A DNA stretch of 64,000 nt from Rikenellaceae bacterium (GTDB lineage: Bacteria; Bacteroidota; Bacteroidia; Bacteroidales; Rikenellaceae), in assembly GCA_017463585.1 (NCBI GenBank), contig JAFTOX010000003.1, forward strand, positions 310,001 to 374,000, in the 5' to 3' direction. The position numbers and the translations under genes are program-made. This document shows, piece after piece, positions 52,908 to 61,891 of the stretch; positions within the stretch are counted from its first letter, which is position 1; every line of letters starts with the position of its first letter. The notes beneath the pieces are model-generated. The model did no database searches, was not told the origin of the DNA, and saw only the letters and a program-made list of their open reading frames with translations.

Positions 52908-53789
52908 ATGATCAAATCGATGACCGGATACGGCAAGGCCGAATCCGCTACTCAAAACAAAAAAATATCGGTCGAAATCCGATCTCTCAACAGCAAGCAG
53001 CTCGACCTGAGCGTGAAGTTGCCCGCAATCTATCGACCGTTCGAATATGAGATCCGAAATCTCATTTCGCAGTCGGTAAAGCGAGGCAAGGTCGACGTTT
53101 ATATCAACGTCGAGATGACCGTCAATGAAGGCTCGGTCAAGATCAATAGCGACGTTTTCAAGGCTCACTATGCAGCACTCAGCGCAATCTGCGAGGCTAA
53201 CGGCATTGCACCGTCGCCCGAGCGTGAGGCCACGCTGATTCAATCGGTTATGCGTCTACCCGATGTTGTTGCTACGGACAACAACGACATCACCGAGGAC
53301 GAGCAGAAGGCTCTGATGGAGGCGGTAAATGGCGCGATTGCTCAGCTGGACGCTTTCCGCGTACAAGAGGGTGCTATTCTGATTGCCGACCTGCTGCATC
53401 GCGTCGATAAGATCGAGTCTCTCAAAGAGGCTGTAACCCCATTCGAGAAGGCGCGTACCGAAGCTATCCGCACCAAGATTCTCGAATCGATCGAACAGTT
53501 GAAGGTCGAGGTCGATAAAAACCGCTTGGAGCAGGAGATGATCTTCTATATCGAGAAGTTGGACGTTACAGAGGAGAAGGTTCGCCTGACCAATCACTGC
53601 AAATATTTCCGCGAGGTTGCAGCAGGCGAGGAGGCTCCGGGTCGCAAGCTCGGCTTCATCGCTCAGGAGATGGGCCGCGAGATCAATACACTCGGTTCGA
53701 AGTCGAACGACAGCCAGATGCAGCGTCTGGTCGTTCAGATGAAGGACGAATTGGAGAAGATCAAGGAACAAGTGTTAAACCTGCTCTAA
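52908..53789 (+). CDS. YicC-family endoribonuclease-type protein
   Basis: A 293-residue cytoplasmic protein of the YicC/YloC family. It begins MIKSMTGYGKAE, the family hallmark, has VEIRSLNSKQLDLSVKLP soon after, and ends with the DUF1732 region (HCKYFREVAAGEEAPGRKLG and FIAQEMGREINTLGSKSND). E. coli YicC is linked to RNA turnover and has endoribonuclease activity; biochemical detail in this organism is unknown. Located 15 bases before gmk, a gene pairing seen in many bacteria. Confidence 0.93.
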   Translation: MIKSMTGYGKAESATQNKKISVEIRSLNSKQLDLSVKLPAIYRPFEYEIRNLISQSVKRGKVDVYINVEMTVNEGSVKINSDVFKAHYAALSAICEANGIAPSPEREATLIQSVMRLPDVVATDNNDITEDEQKALMEAVNGAIAQLDAFRVQEGAILIADLLHRVDKIESLKEAVTPFEKARTEAIRTKILESIEQLKVEVDKNRLEQEMIFYIEKLDVTEEKVRLTNHCKYFREVAAGEEAPGRKLGFIAQEMGREINTLGSKSNDSQMQRLVVQMKDELEKIKEQVLNLL

Positions 53790-53804
53790 ATCAAATACGA
53801 AACA

Positions 53805-54365
53805 ATGGGGAAACTTTTGATATTTTCGGCACCGAGTGGCTCGGGCAAAACAACGATCGTGCGCCGTCTGCTCGAACAATTCTCGAATCTCGAATTTTCG
53901 ATCTCGGCTACCAGCCGCGCTCCACGTGGGGCAGAAAAGAATGGGGTAGATTACTACTTCCTCACGGCTGAGGAGTTTGCCGAGGCTGTGGCTGCCAACA
54001 AGTTTGTCGAGTGGGAGGAGGTCTATAAAGGCACTTGCTACGGTACGTTGCGTAGCGAGATGGAGCGCATTTGGACGAAAGGCAACGTCATTCTGTTCGA
54101 CGTTGATGTAATGGGTGGTATTCGTTTGAAGGAGATTTTTGGCGAGGACGCGATGTCGATCTTCGTTATGCCGCCTTCGATCGAGGAGTTGCGCCGTCGT
54201 TTGGAGGGTCGAGGTACGGACGCTCCCGAGGTGATCGAGAAGCGTATTGCCAAGGCTTCGTTTGAGCTGACCAAAGCCCCCGAATTTGACCGCCAAGTGA
54301 TCAACGACGATCTCGAAGTGGCGGTTTCGCAGGTTGCCGAAATTGTCAAAAACTTTATCGCATAA
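53805..54365 (+). CDS. gmk: Guanylate kinase
   Basis: Phosphorylates GMP to GDP with ATP. The 186 residues match the family. The P-loop is SAPSGSGKTTIVRRLL, GMP-binding is SATSRAPRGAEKNGVDYYFL, and the lid/adenine region includes RLEGRGTDAPEVIEKRI. DVDVMGGIRLKE is the second nucleotide-contact motif. Second gene of the operon, 12 bases before nadD. ATG at 53805 (MGKLLIFSAPSGSGK). Confidence 0.97.
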   Translation: MGKLLIFSAPSGSGKTTIVRRLLEQFSNLEFSISATSRAPRGAEKNGVDYYFLTAEEFAEAVAANKFVEWEEVYKGTCYGTLRSEMERIWTKGNVILFDVDVMGGIRLKEIFGEDAMSIFVMPPSIEELRRRLEGRGTDAPEVIEKRIAKASFELTKAPEFDRQVINDDLEVAVSQVAEIVKNFIA

Positions 54366-54377
54366 GCCACTGAGGTA

Positions 54378-55187
54378 ATGAAGAATGTAATGCTCTATTT
54401 CGGATCGTTCAATCCGATTCATAAGGGACACATCGCGATTGCCGAATATGCCGTAGAGCACAAACTTTGCGACGAGGTGATACTGATCGTATCGCCCCAA
54501 AATCCACATAAAGCAGCCCCCGAATTGGCAGCCGAGTTACAGCGTTTTGAGATGGCCGAAATTGCCTGCTCGGAGTCGCGTTTCCCAGAGCAGATCAAAG
54601 CCTCGGCGGTCGAGTTTATCCTCGATCGTCCTTCATACACGGTCAATACATTGCGCTATCTGAGCGAGAATTTCGGCAACGAAATGCGATTCTCGATTTT
54701 GATGGGAGGCGACTTGATTCGCACGCTCGACACGTGGCGTGAGCCGCAGTATATACTCGATAACTATCCTATATATGTATATCCGCGCAAGGGCGAGCCG
54801 ATTGACAAATTTGCTGATCGCGTTACGGTACTTGACGATGCCCCGCAGCACAATTTCTCATCGACATCGGTTCGACGCACTCTGCAAACGGGTGGCGACG
54901 CGCAGTCGATGCTCTGCGAGGGCGTGATGAAGTATATCCGACAGAACAACCTTTGGTCGGCAGCGGCATATCGCCAGCGTTTGGACCAGATGATCGAGAG
55001 CGATCCCGAGAACGCCAAGTATTACATCGAGCGAGGCGAATGGCACTATCGCCACAACGAGTGGGGTGCTGCATTGAACGATTTTCAGCGTGCCGTAAAG
55101 ATTGATCCCGAGTGTGAAGCAAAGAACTATATTGATCTGATTCAAGAGATCCTTGCATTCAGATACAAAGATATTTATAACCCTTAG
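54378..55187 (+). CDS. nadD: Nicotinate-nucleotide adenylyltransferase with C-terminal TPR-like extension
   Basis: Makes deamido-NAD from nicotinate mononucleotide and ATP. The enzyme domain (1-~195) has GSFNPIHKGH (9-18) and the ISSTSVR-type motif NFSSTSVRR (159-167), with SYTVNTLRYL between. Normal NadD ends near residue 190-200. Here ~70 more residues follow, beginning AYRQRLDQMIESDPENAKYY, and contain at least one tetratricopeptide-like repeat (214-247: YYIERGEWHYRHNEWGAALN, then DFQRAVKIDPE). The extension may bind a partner protein. No frameshift or internal stop separates the parts. 12 bases after gmk and before ddl. Confidence 0.93.
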   Translation: MKNVMLYFGSFNPIHKGHIAIAEYAVEHKLCDEVILIVSPQNPHKAAPELAAELQRFEMAEIACSESRFPEQIKASAVEFILDRPSYTVNTLRYLSENFGNEMRFSILMGGDLIRTLDTWREPQYILDNYPIYVYPRKGEPIDKFADRVTVLDDAPQHNFSSTSVRRTLQTGGDAQSMLCEGVMKYIRQNNLWSAAAYRQRLDQMIESDPENAKYYIERGEWHYRHNEWGAALNDFQRAVKIDPECEAKNYIDLIQEILAFRYKDIYNP

Positions 55188-55199
55188 TTTACGAACGAA

Positions 55200-56180
55200 A
55201 TGAAAAAACTAAACATAGCCCTTTTGGCGGGTGGCGATTCGTCGGAGCGCGAGATTGCACTCAAAAGCGCAGCTCAAATCGAGCAGGCAATGGACCACTC
55301 GAAATATGACATTACGGTAGTCGATGTGCAGGGTCGCAATTGGACCCACACGACGGGCGAGGGCGAGGTAATCGCAATCGACAAGAACGACTTCTCGATT
55401 ACAATCAATGGCGAACACAAAGCGTTTGACTACGCACTGATTATCATTCACGGCACCCCGGGCGAGGACGGCAAGTTGCAGGGCTACCTCGACATTATGG
55501 GAGTTCCCTACTCGTCGTGCGGAATGGCGTCGTCGGTAATCACGTTCGACAAAATTTCGACCAAGCGCGCTGTTGCAGGTCGCGTGCCCGTTGCTCGCGA
55601 GATCTTCCTTACGCGCAACGAAGAGGTTTCGGCAGACGAGGTGGTTGAGCAGTTGGGCTTGCCCGTATTTATCAAACCCAACGCAAGCGGCAGTAGCTGT
55701 GGCGTAACGAAGGTATCTAAGAAAGAGGATATTGCAGCCGCTATCGAGTATGCCCGCAGCGAGAGCGATGACGTGCTGATCGAAGAGATGATTTCGGGTC
55801 GCGAGATTGGTTGCGGACTGATGATCCTTGGCGAGAAGGAGTACGTTTTCCCGCTGACCGAGATTGTTTCGAAAAAGGACTTCTTCGACTACGAGGCTAA
55901 ATATACGAGCGGTATGTCGGACGAGATCACACCCGCACCGATCGACGAACAGTCGGCCGAGAAGATTCGCCAGCAGGCTATCGAGGCTTACCGTCTGTGC
56001 CGTTGCAGCGGAGTGGTACGCATCGACTTTATCCTCACTCCCGAGGGTGTGCCCTATATGATCGAGATCAACACGATTCCCGGTATGAGCGCCGCAAGTA
56101 TCGTCCCCAAGCAGGCGGCAACGATGGGTATGTCGCTGGGCGAAATGTTCGATTTGGTAATTGCTGATTCGCTGAAATAA
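55200..56180 (+). CDS. ddl: D-alanine--D-alanine ligase
   Basis: ATP-grasp enzyme joining two D-Ala for peptidoglycan. The 326 residues match the family. LLAGGDSSEREIALKSA starts it, and HGTPGEDGKLQGYLDI, FIKPNASGSSCGVTKV and IEINTIPGMSAASIVP are the signatures. It follows nadD by 12 bases and its stop overlaps the DUF3109 ATG by one base (TAATG). ATG at 55200. Confidence 0.96.
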   Translation: MKKLNIALLAGGDSSEREIALKSAAQIEQAMDHSKYDITVVDVQGRNWTHTTGEGEVIAIDKNDFSITINGEHKAFDYALIIIHGTPGEDGKLQGYLDIMGVPYSSCGMASSVITFDKISTKRAVAGRVPVAREIFLTRNEEVSADEVVEQLGLPVFIKPNASGSSCGVTKVSKKEDIAAAIEYARSESDDVLIEEMISGREIGCGLMILGEKEYVFPLTEIVSKKDFFDYEAKYTSGMSDEITPAPIDEQSAEKIRQQAIEAYRLCRCSGVVRIDFILTPEGVPYMIEINTIPGMSAASIVPKQAATMGMSLGEMFDLVIADSLK

Positions 56181-56764
56181 TGATTGAAATTGATGATAAA
56201 ATCGTAAGCCTCGATCTGTTGCGCGAATGTTTCGTGTGCGACTTGGGCAAGTGCCGCGGCATCTGCTGCGTCGAGGGCAATGCGGGTGCTCCGCTCGATA
56301 TCGACGAGGTCGATACTCTCGAAGAGGAGTACGAAAATTACAAACCGTATATGAAGCCCGAAGGCATCGAGGCAATTGAGCGACAAGGCTTTATGGTGGT
56401 CGATGACGATGGCGACTACTGCACACCGCTGATCAACGACGCCGAGTGTGCCTACTCGTTCGAGGAGAATGGTGTTACGTTCTGCGCCATCGAGCGCGCC
56501 TACCGCGAAGGTAAATGCTCGTTCTACAAGCCCATTTCGTGCCATCTGTACCCAATTCGTTTGGTCAATTTCTCGAACGGTAGCGTGGGACTGAACTACC
56601 ATCGCTGGTCGGTTTGCCGCGACGCTGTGGAGTGTGGTCGCAAATTGGGCGTGCCCGTATATAAGGCACTGAAAGAACCTATTATCCGTCGCTTTGGCGA
56701 AGAGTTCTACACTGCACTCGAAGCCGCCGAAGAATATATCAAAGAGAGCGAAAAATCAGAATAA
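56180..56764 (+). CDS. DUF3109-family cysteine-rich protein
   Basis: A 194-residue cytoplasmic protein with eight cysteines spaced like YkgJ/DUF3109 metal-site proteins: CFVCDLGKCRGICC, then DYCTPL, CAYSF, FCAIERA, CSFYKPISCHLYPIR and CRDAVECGR. The cysteine pattern suggests a zinc or iron-sulfur site. Function unknown. One-base overlap with ddl makes it the last gene of the yicC operon; the association with cell-wall genes is common in Bacteroidetes but unexplained. The next gene has its own promoter. Confidence 0.88.
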   Translation: MIEIDDKIVSLDLLRECFVCDLGKCRGICCVEGNAGAPLDIDEVDTLEEEYENYKPYMKPEGIEAIERQGFMVVDDDGDYCTPLINDAECAYSFEENGVTFCAIERAYREGKCSFYKPISCHLYPIRLVNFSNGSVGLNYHRWSVCRDAVECGRKLGVPVYKALKEPIIRRFGEEFYTALEAAEEYIKESEKSE

Positions 56765-56769
56765 TTGAT

Positions 56770-56777
56770 TATCTTTG
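56770..56777 (+). promoter_or_regulatory. Promoter -7 element for the M23 peptidase gene
   Basis: TATCTTTG, just past the DUF3109 stop codon and 24 bases before the GTG start. Confidence 0.55.
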
Positions 56778-56801
56778 CCCGACTAAAAAATTACGATTAA
56801 A

Positions 56802-57860
56802 GTGAAAATAACCAAACTTTTTCTACCCATAGCCTTGACGCTTGCCGCAACGGTAACGACTCAGGCACAAGATGTTAATAAACTCAAAGAGCTACTTCAA
56901 CAAGCCCAAAGCGAGGTCGAGTTGCTCGAATCAATGCCCAAAGTTAAGCCTCAGCCCGTTACATCGGTGAGCACCGGCAACGGTACCATTGCCCTTGACA
57001 CGCTCGCAACCGAGAACGACGCAGTTAAGGTCGTGTTGTTCAACGACAACTCGTGGCGATATATCCGCGTACGTTCGGCCGAAGATTGGGAGGTCGATAC
57101 ATACGCAAAGCATTGGGATACTATCAAACTCTTTCCGTATGAAGATGTAAAGTTGGCAGACCTGCCCGAAACGGTCGTGATCGAGTTGGTCGATTCGCTC
57201 AAAGGCTACCACTATCCGATCAAGGGTACCGTTCGTTCGAAGTTCGGTCCGCGCGGTCGTCGTCGCCATCGCGGTGTCGATATTCCGCTCAAAACGGGCG
57301 ACCCGATCTATGCAACGTTTAGCGGCAAGGTGCGCATATCGACCTATAACAAAGGTGGTTACGGCAACCTGGTTGTAATTCGCCACGACAACGGACTCGA
57401 AACGTGGCACGGCCACCTCGACCAAAGTTTCGTTAAACCCAACGACACGGTTTATGCAGGTCAGATTATCGGCTTGGGAGGCAACACAGGTCGCAGCACA
57501 GGTCCGCACTTGCACTATGAGATTCGCTACTTCGGTCAGACGTTCGATCCCGAGCGCTTGGTTAATTTCGAGAATGGCAACTTGCGCCGCGAGACATTCC
57601 TGCTCAAAAAGGACTACTTCGATATTCACTCACGCGCTGGCGTTCAGGATTTCGAGGACGAGATCTTAGGCGATGAGGAGATCGAGGAGCAGAAGAAAAA
57701 AGAGGAGGCCGCAAAGAAGGTCTATCATAAGATTCGTTCGGGCGACACGTTGGGTGGCTTGGCGGTCAAGTATGGCACAACGGTTACGGCTATCTGTCGT
57801 CTAAACGGCATTTCGAGCAAAACCACACTGCGCATCGGTCGCTCGCTGCGAGTGAGGTAA
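56802..57860 (+). CDS. Exported M23 peptidase with LysM domain
   Basis: A 352-residue cell-wall protein with a signal peptide ending near residue 22 (TTQAQ). The M23 (LytM) domain (~135-255) has the zinc ligands in HRGVDIPLKTGD (His, Asp) and GPHLHYEIRYFG (H-x-H), with TWHGHLDQ between, so the site looks complete and active on peptidoglycan cross-links. A C-terminal LysM (~305-350, YHKIRSGDTLGGLAVKYGTT) binds the glycan. The start is a GTG at 56802: it opens the signal peptide directly and no in-frame ATG lies between the promoter and it. Probably a hydrolase of cell separation or elongation. Confidence 0.92.
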   Translation: MKITKLFLPIALTLAATVTTQAQDVNKLKELLQQAQSEVELLESMPKVKPQPVTSVSTGNGTIALDTLATENDAVKVVLFNDNSWRYIRVRSAEDWEVDTYAKHWDTIKLFPYEDVKLADLPETVVIELVDSLKGYHYPIKGTVRSKFGPRGRRRHRGVDIPLKTGDPIYATFSGKVRISTYNKGGYGNLVVIRHDNGLETWHGHLDQSFVKPNDTVYAGQIIGLGGNTGRSTGPHLHYEIRYFGQTFDPERLVNFENGNLRRETFLLKKDYFDIHSRAGVQDFEDEILGDEEIEEQKKKEEAAKKVYHKIRSGDTLGGLAVKYGTTVTAICRLNGISSKTTLRIGRSLRVR

Positions 57861-57880
57861 GCAACTGCTTATCAATAATA

Positions 57881-57915
57881 AAAACTCCCTCGATCACGTT
57901 GGTCGAGGGAGTTTT
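57881..57915. terminator. Bidirectional terminator between the M23 and YggS-type genes
   Basis: A 15-base-pair stem (AAAACTCCCTCGATC with GGTCGAGGGAGTTTT, one G-U pair) and a five-base loop; T runs on both strands. Confidence 0.93.
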
Positions 57916-57931
57916 ATTTTGGCTTACAATA

Positions 57932-58597
57932 TTATTTCGAGTAGTCGCGCGCACCGAAGATCGTTGAGCCGATACGGACCATTGTCGAGCCGGCAGCGAT
58001 GGCAGCAGGGTAGTCGTCCGACATTCCCATCGAAAGGGTATCGAACTGCTCGCCAAAATGGGCTTCGAACTCCGCTTTATATGCCGCCAACTGCGCAAAA
58101 TCTGCTGCAATGCGTGCCTCATCATCGGTGTTGGTCGCAATGCCCATCACACCTCGCACACGCACATTAGGCAATCGCTCGAATAGGCCCGACGCAACCG
58201 CCGCACGCAACTCCTCAATCGCCCAACCCGATTTGCTCTCCTCCTCGGCTACGTGGATTTCGAGCAACACATCGATCGTGCGGTTGCACTTGGCTGCCTG
58301 CACCTGAATAGCCTCAGCAAGTCGCTCGCTATCAACCGAATGGATCATCGCAACGAACGGGGCAATATACTTGATTTTGTTGGTTTGGAGGTGGCCGATC
58401 ATATGCCACTCGATGTCGTGTGGCAGAGCTTCGTACTTGGCACGAAGTTCTTGCGGACGGCTCTCGCCAAAGACACGCTGACCCGCCTCGTATGCCTCTG
58501 CTATCGCCTCGATGGGGTGGGTTTTCGACACAGCTACGAGCGTTACCCCCTCGGGTAACGTCGCACGCACACGCTCCAATTGACTTTTTACTGACAT
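57932..58597 (-). CDS. YggS/PROSC-family PLP homeostasis protein
   Basis: A 221-residue single-domain fold type III PLP protein that buffers pyridoxal phosphate in the cell. The PLP lysine lies in TLVAVSKTHP. HMIGHLQTNK and LEIHVAEEESKSGW follow, and LSMGMSDDYPAAIAAGSTMVRIGSTIFGAR is split around the phosphate-binding loop near the C-terminus. No catalytic activity is known for the family. Monocistronic on the minus strand, convergent with the M23 peptidase gene. ATG at 58597. Confidence 0.94.
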   Translation of the reverse strand: MSVKSQLERVRATLPEGVTLVAVSKTHPIEAIAEAYEAGQRVFGESRPQELRAKYEALPHDIEWHMIGHLQTNKIKYIAPFVAMIHSVDSERLAEAIQVQAAKCNRTIDVLLEIHVAEEESKSGWAIEELRAAVASGLFERLPNVRVRGVMGIATNTDDEARIAADFAQLAAYKAEFEAHFGEQFDTLSMGMSDDYPAAIAAGSTMVRIGSTIFGARDYSK

Positions 58598-58660
58598 TGC
58601 GAAAAAGTGTTAGTTTCGATGTGTAAAGTTAGGCAAAATTCGTCAAATCCCGAAATTTTT

Positions 58661-58668
58661 GTATATTT
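58661..58668 (+). promoter_or_regulatory. Promoter -7 element for the C69 dipeptidase and lpdA
   Basis: TATATTTG, 27 bases before the dipeptidase ATG; no -33 box at standard spacing. Confidence 0.55.
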
Positions 58669-58695
58669 GTAGTTAAACTACATATTTGATTACTT

Positions 58696-60375
58696 ATGAC
58701 ACGTTTAAGAACTCTACTCACCGCAGTCGCTCTGCTCGCCTCGGGCGTGGCTTTGGCCTGCACCAACTTTATCGTTACGCGCGGAGCTTCGACCGATGGC
58801 TCGATCATCGTCAGCTATGCCGCCGATTCGCACCAGCTCTATGGCGCACTCTACAAGTACAACGCCCCCAAGAAGGGTTATCCCAAAGGTACTTATATGC
58901 CCGTATATGATTGGGACAGTGGTCGTTATATGGGTCAGATCAAACAAGCCGAGCGCACCTATTCGACCGTTGGTAATATGAACGAGCACTCGCTCATCAT
59001 CACCGAAACAACCTTTGGCGGTCGTCCCGAATTGGAGGATTCGACAGGCATTATGGACTACGGCTCGCTGATCTACATCACCCTGCAACGAGCTAAAACG
59101 GCACGTGAGGCAATCGACGTAATCGTTTCTCTGACTGAGGAATACGGTTACGCATCGAGTGGCGAGTCATTCACCATTGCCGACGCTAACGAGGTGTGGA
59201 TTATGGAGTTGATCGGCAAGGGCTGCAAGCTCAACGAGCGTGGCGACAATATTAATAAAGGTATCGTCTATGTGGCTCGTCGCGTGCCCGACGGTTATGT
59301 CAGCGCACACGCAAACCACTCGCGCATCTCGACCTTCCCGAAGAACGACCCCGAAAATTGCGTCTATTCGGACGATATAATCTCATTCGCGCGCGAGGCG
59401 GGTCTGTACGAGGGTTCGGACGACGATTTCAGTTTCTGCGACACATACGCACCCGCTGATTTCTCGGCATTGCGCGGTTGCGAGGCTCGCGTTTGGAGTT
59501 TCTTCCGTATGGTTGCCGACGGTATGGATCAGTACCTCGACTATGCAATGGGCCACAACCCCAAAAACCGTATGCCTCTGTGGGTTAAGCCTCGCGCGAA
59601 GGTTTCGGCAAAGATGGTTTTCGACGCTATGCGCGACCACTATGAGGGAACTCCGATGGATATGACCAAAGATGTCGGCGCGGGTGGCAACGGTCTGCCA
59701 TATCGTTGGCGTCCAATGAGTTGGGAGGTTGATGGAGTAGAATACACCAATGAGCGTGCAACAGCTACGCAGCAGACTGGTTTCTGGCTCGTGGCTCAGG
59801 CTCGTAATTGGTTGCCCAATCCGATTGGTGGCGTGCTGTGGTTTGGTGTGGACGACGCATCGACATCGGCTCTGACCCCGATCTACTGCTCGACAAACGA
59901 AGTTCCTGAGTGTTTCGCAGAGGGCAATGGCTCGATGATGGAGTATTCGCCTACGTCGGCATTCTGGCTGTTCAACCGCATTTCGAATTTCGCCTATCTG
60001 CGCTACAATATGATTGGTTCGGAGGTACGTGGCAAGGTGGACGCTTGGGAGAATGCTCGTTTGGCTGAGTTGGCTGATATTGACGCTCAGGCAGTTGCGC
60101 TCTACAAAAAGAGTCCCAAGAAGGCGCAAGAGTTCGTAACACGCTACTCGGTTGAGAAGGCACAGAAATTGTTTGCTGAGTGGTCGGCTCTGGATCAGTA
60201 TCTGCTCGTTAAGTATATCGACGGTAACGTGAAGCGCCAGAATGAGGACGGCTCGTTCAAAGATAATGGTCAGGGTCGTGCGATTCCCGAAATGCCGATG
60301 TTCCCCGGTTATGACGAGAAGTGGAAACGAGCAGTGGCTGAGGACGCTGGCGAAACGCTTAAAGTAATCAAATAA
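58696..60375 (+). CDS. C69-family dipeptidase (exported, N-terminal-nucleophile type)
   Basis: A 559-residue exported dipeptidase of the PepD/C69 group. Signal cleavage after GVALA would expose C22 as the N-terminal nucleophile (CTNFIVTRGASTDGS), the mechanism known for the family. Further signatures are NEHSLIITETTFGGRPEL and YGYASSGESFTIADANEVWI, then LWVKPRAKVSAK and FPKNDPENCVYS. It probably trims dipeptides in the periplasm for nutrition. Co-transcribed with lpdA 16 bases later. ATG at 58696. Confidence 0.93.
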   Translation: MTRLRTLLTAVALLASGVALACTNFIVTRGASTDGSIIVSYAADSHQLYGALYKYNAPKKGYPKGTYMPVYDWDSGRYMGQIKQAERTYSTVGNMNEHSLIITETTFGGRPELEDSTGIMDYGSLIYITLQRAKTAREAIDVIVSLTEEYGYASSGESFTIADANEVWIMELIGKGCKLNERGDNINKGIVYVARRVPDGYVSAHANHSRISTFPKNDPENCVYSDDIISFAREAGLYEGSDDDFSFCDTYAPADFSALRGCEARVWSFFRMVADGMDQYLDYAMGHNPKNRMPLWVKPRAKVSAKMVFDAMRDHYEGTPMDMTKDVGAGGNGLPYRWRPMSWEVDGVEYTNERATATQQTGFWLVAQARNWLPNPIGGVLWFGVDDASTSALTPIYCSTNEVPECFAEGNGSMMEYSPTSAFWLFNRISNFAYLRYNMIGSEVRGKVDAWENARLAELADIDAQAVALYKKSPKKAQEFVTRYSVEKAQKLFAEWSALDQYLLVKYIDGNVKRQNEDGSFKDNGQGRAIPEMPMFPGYDEKWKRAVAEDAGETLKVIK

Positions 60376-60391
60376 AACACGCTATAAGACA

Positions 60392-61783
60392 ATGAAATAC
60401 GATATTATAGTTATCGGTAGCGGCCCCGGTGGTTATGTAGCTGCCGTACGTGCTGCACAGGCTGGCAAACACACCGCAATCGTCGAGCGCGAGGCGTTGG
60501 GTGGCGTCTGCTTGAATTGGGGTTGTATTCCGACAAAGGCGCTTTTGAAGAGTGCGTCGGTCTATCATTACGTCAAGAATGCCACCGCATACGGTATCGA
60601 CATCGAGGGTGAGGCTAAGGCCGACATCTCGAAGATCGTAGCTCGCAGCCGTGGCGTTGCCGAGACAATGAGCAAGGGTATCGACTTCCTGATGAAGAAG
60701 AACAAAATCGACGTTCTGCGCGGCCACGGCTCGATCGAGAGCAAGGGCGTTGTGGCGGTCGAGAACGAGGAGGGTCGCACGCTCTATGAGGCCGATCATA
60801 TCATCTTGGCTACGGGTGCTCGCCCGCGTCAAATGCCCTTTATCCCCGTCGATGGCAAGAAGATTATCACCTCGCGCGAGGCATTGGTTATCAATGAGTT
60901 GCCCGAATCAATCGTAGTGATCGGATCGGGTGCGATCGGTAGCGAGTTTGCCTTTCTGTTTGCGCAGTTGGGCGTGAAGGTTACCATTGTGGAGTATCTG
61001 CCCAACCTTATGCCGCTCGAAGACGAGGAGGTCTCGAAAACGATGGAGCGTGCCTTCCGCAAGATGCGCGCAACGGTCTATACGGGCACAACCGTAAAGG
61101 CTGCTCGCGTCAATGACGATGGTCGCTGCGAGGTCGATATCGAGGGTAAGAAGGGTGCTGAGACACTCGTTGCAGATATGGTTCTGGCGGCTGTCGGTAT
61201 CAAAACCAACACCGAAAACATCGGCTTGGAGAAGGTCGGAATCGAATTGGAGCGCGACAAAATCAAGGTCGATGAGCACTATCAGACAGCCGTCGAGGGC
61301 ATCTATGCGATTGGCGATTTGATCCCCACACCCGCATTGGCGCACGTTGCGTCGGCTGAGGCAATTCATTGTGTTGATGCGATTTGCGGTCGCTCACCTC
61401 AACCTGTGGATTACTCAACCATTCCTTCGTGTGTCTATACTTCGCCCGAGGTTGCGTCGGTTGGTTTGACCGAAAAGCAGGCTGCGGAGAAGGGTATCGA
61501 ATTGAAGGTCGGACGATTCCAATTCACGGCGTCGGGCAAGGCTGCTGCGGCAGGCGAGCGCGACGGTTTTGTGAAGTTGCTGTTCGACGCCGCAACCGAC
61601 AAACTGATTGGTGCTCACTTCGTGGGTATGAACGTTACGGAGATGATCGCCGAGCCGACCGTAGCCAAGGCTTTGGGCGCGACGGCTGAGGTTCTGGCGC
61701 ACACGATCCACCCGCACCCGACAATGAACGAGGCGGTGATGGAGGCAGCCGAAGCAGCTCTGGGACACGCTATCCACGGATAA
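60392..61783 (+). CDS. lpdA: Dihydrolipoamide dehydrogenase
   Basis: Flavoprotein E3 that reoxidises dihydrolipoamide with NAD in 2-oxoacid dehydrogenase or glycine-cleavage complexes. The 463 residues equal the norm. FAD binds at VIGSGPGGYVAAVRAAQ, the redox disulfide is GGVCLNWGCIPTKALL, NAD binds at VIGSGAIGSEFAFLFAQLG, and the C-terminal base pair is HPHPTMNEAVMEAAE. No E1, E2 or lipoylation genes are adjacent, so its complex is encoded elsewhere. 16 bases after the dipeptidase gene; terminator at 61802-61837. Confidence 0.96.
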   Translation: MKYDIIVIGSGPGGYVAAVRAAQAGKHTAIVEREALGGVCLNWGCIPTKALLKSASVYHYVKNATAYGIDIEGEAKADISKIVARSRGVAETMSKGIDFLMKKNKIDVLRGHGSIESKGVVAVENEEGRTLYEADHIILATGARPRQMPFIPVDGKKIITSREALVINELPESIVVIGSGAIGSEFAFLFAQLGVKVTIVEYLPNLMPLEDEEVSKTMERAFRKMRATVYTGTTVKAARVNDDGRCEVDIEGKKGAETLVADMVLAAVGIKTNTENIGLEKVGIELERDKIKVDEHYQTAVEGIYAIGDLIPTPALAHVASAEAIHCVDAICGRSPQPVDYSTIPSCVYTSPEVASVGLTEKQAAEKGIELKVGRFQFTASGKAAAAGERDGFVKLLFDAATDKLIGAHFVGMNVTEMIAEPTVAKALGATAEVLAHTIHPHPTMNEAVMEAAEAALGHAIHG

Positions 61784-61801
61784 AATCCAAAATTTTCATA
61801 G

Positions 61802-61837
61802 AAAACGCTCGATTCAACGCGAAATCGGGCGTTTTTT
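61802..61837 (+). terminator. Terminator of dipeptidase-lpdA
   Basis: AAAACGCTCGATT pairs with AATCGGGCGTTTT (one G-U), followed by TTTTATTT. Confidence 0.88.
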
Positions 61838-61838
61838 A

Positions 61839-61869
61839 TTTGGAATTGCAAATGTTTTTTTTAATTTTG
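61839..61869 (+). promoter_or_regulatory. Promoter for the TonB-domain gene
   Basis: TTTG (61839-61842), 19 bases, TAATTTTG (61862-61869); exact spacing. It begins directly at the T run of the preceding terminator. Confidence 0.75.
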
Positions 61870-61891
61870 CAAAAATCAATCTATAAAAACT

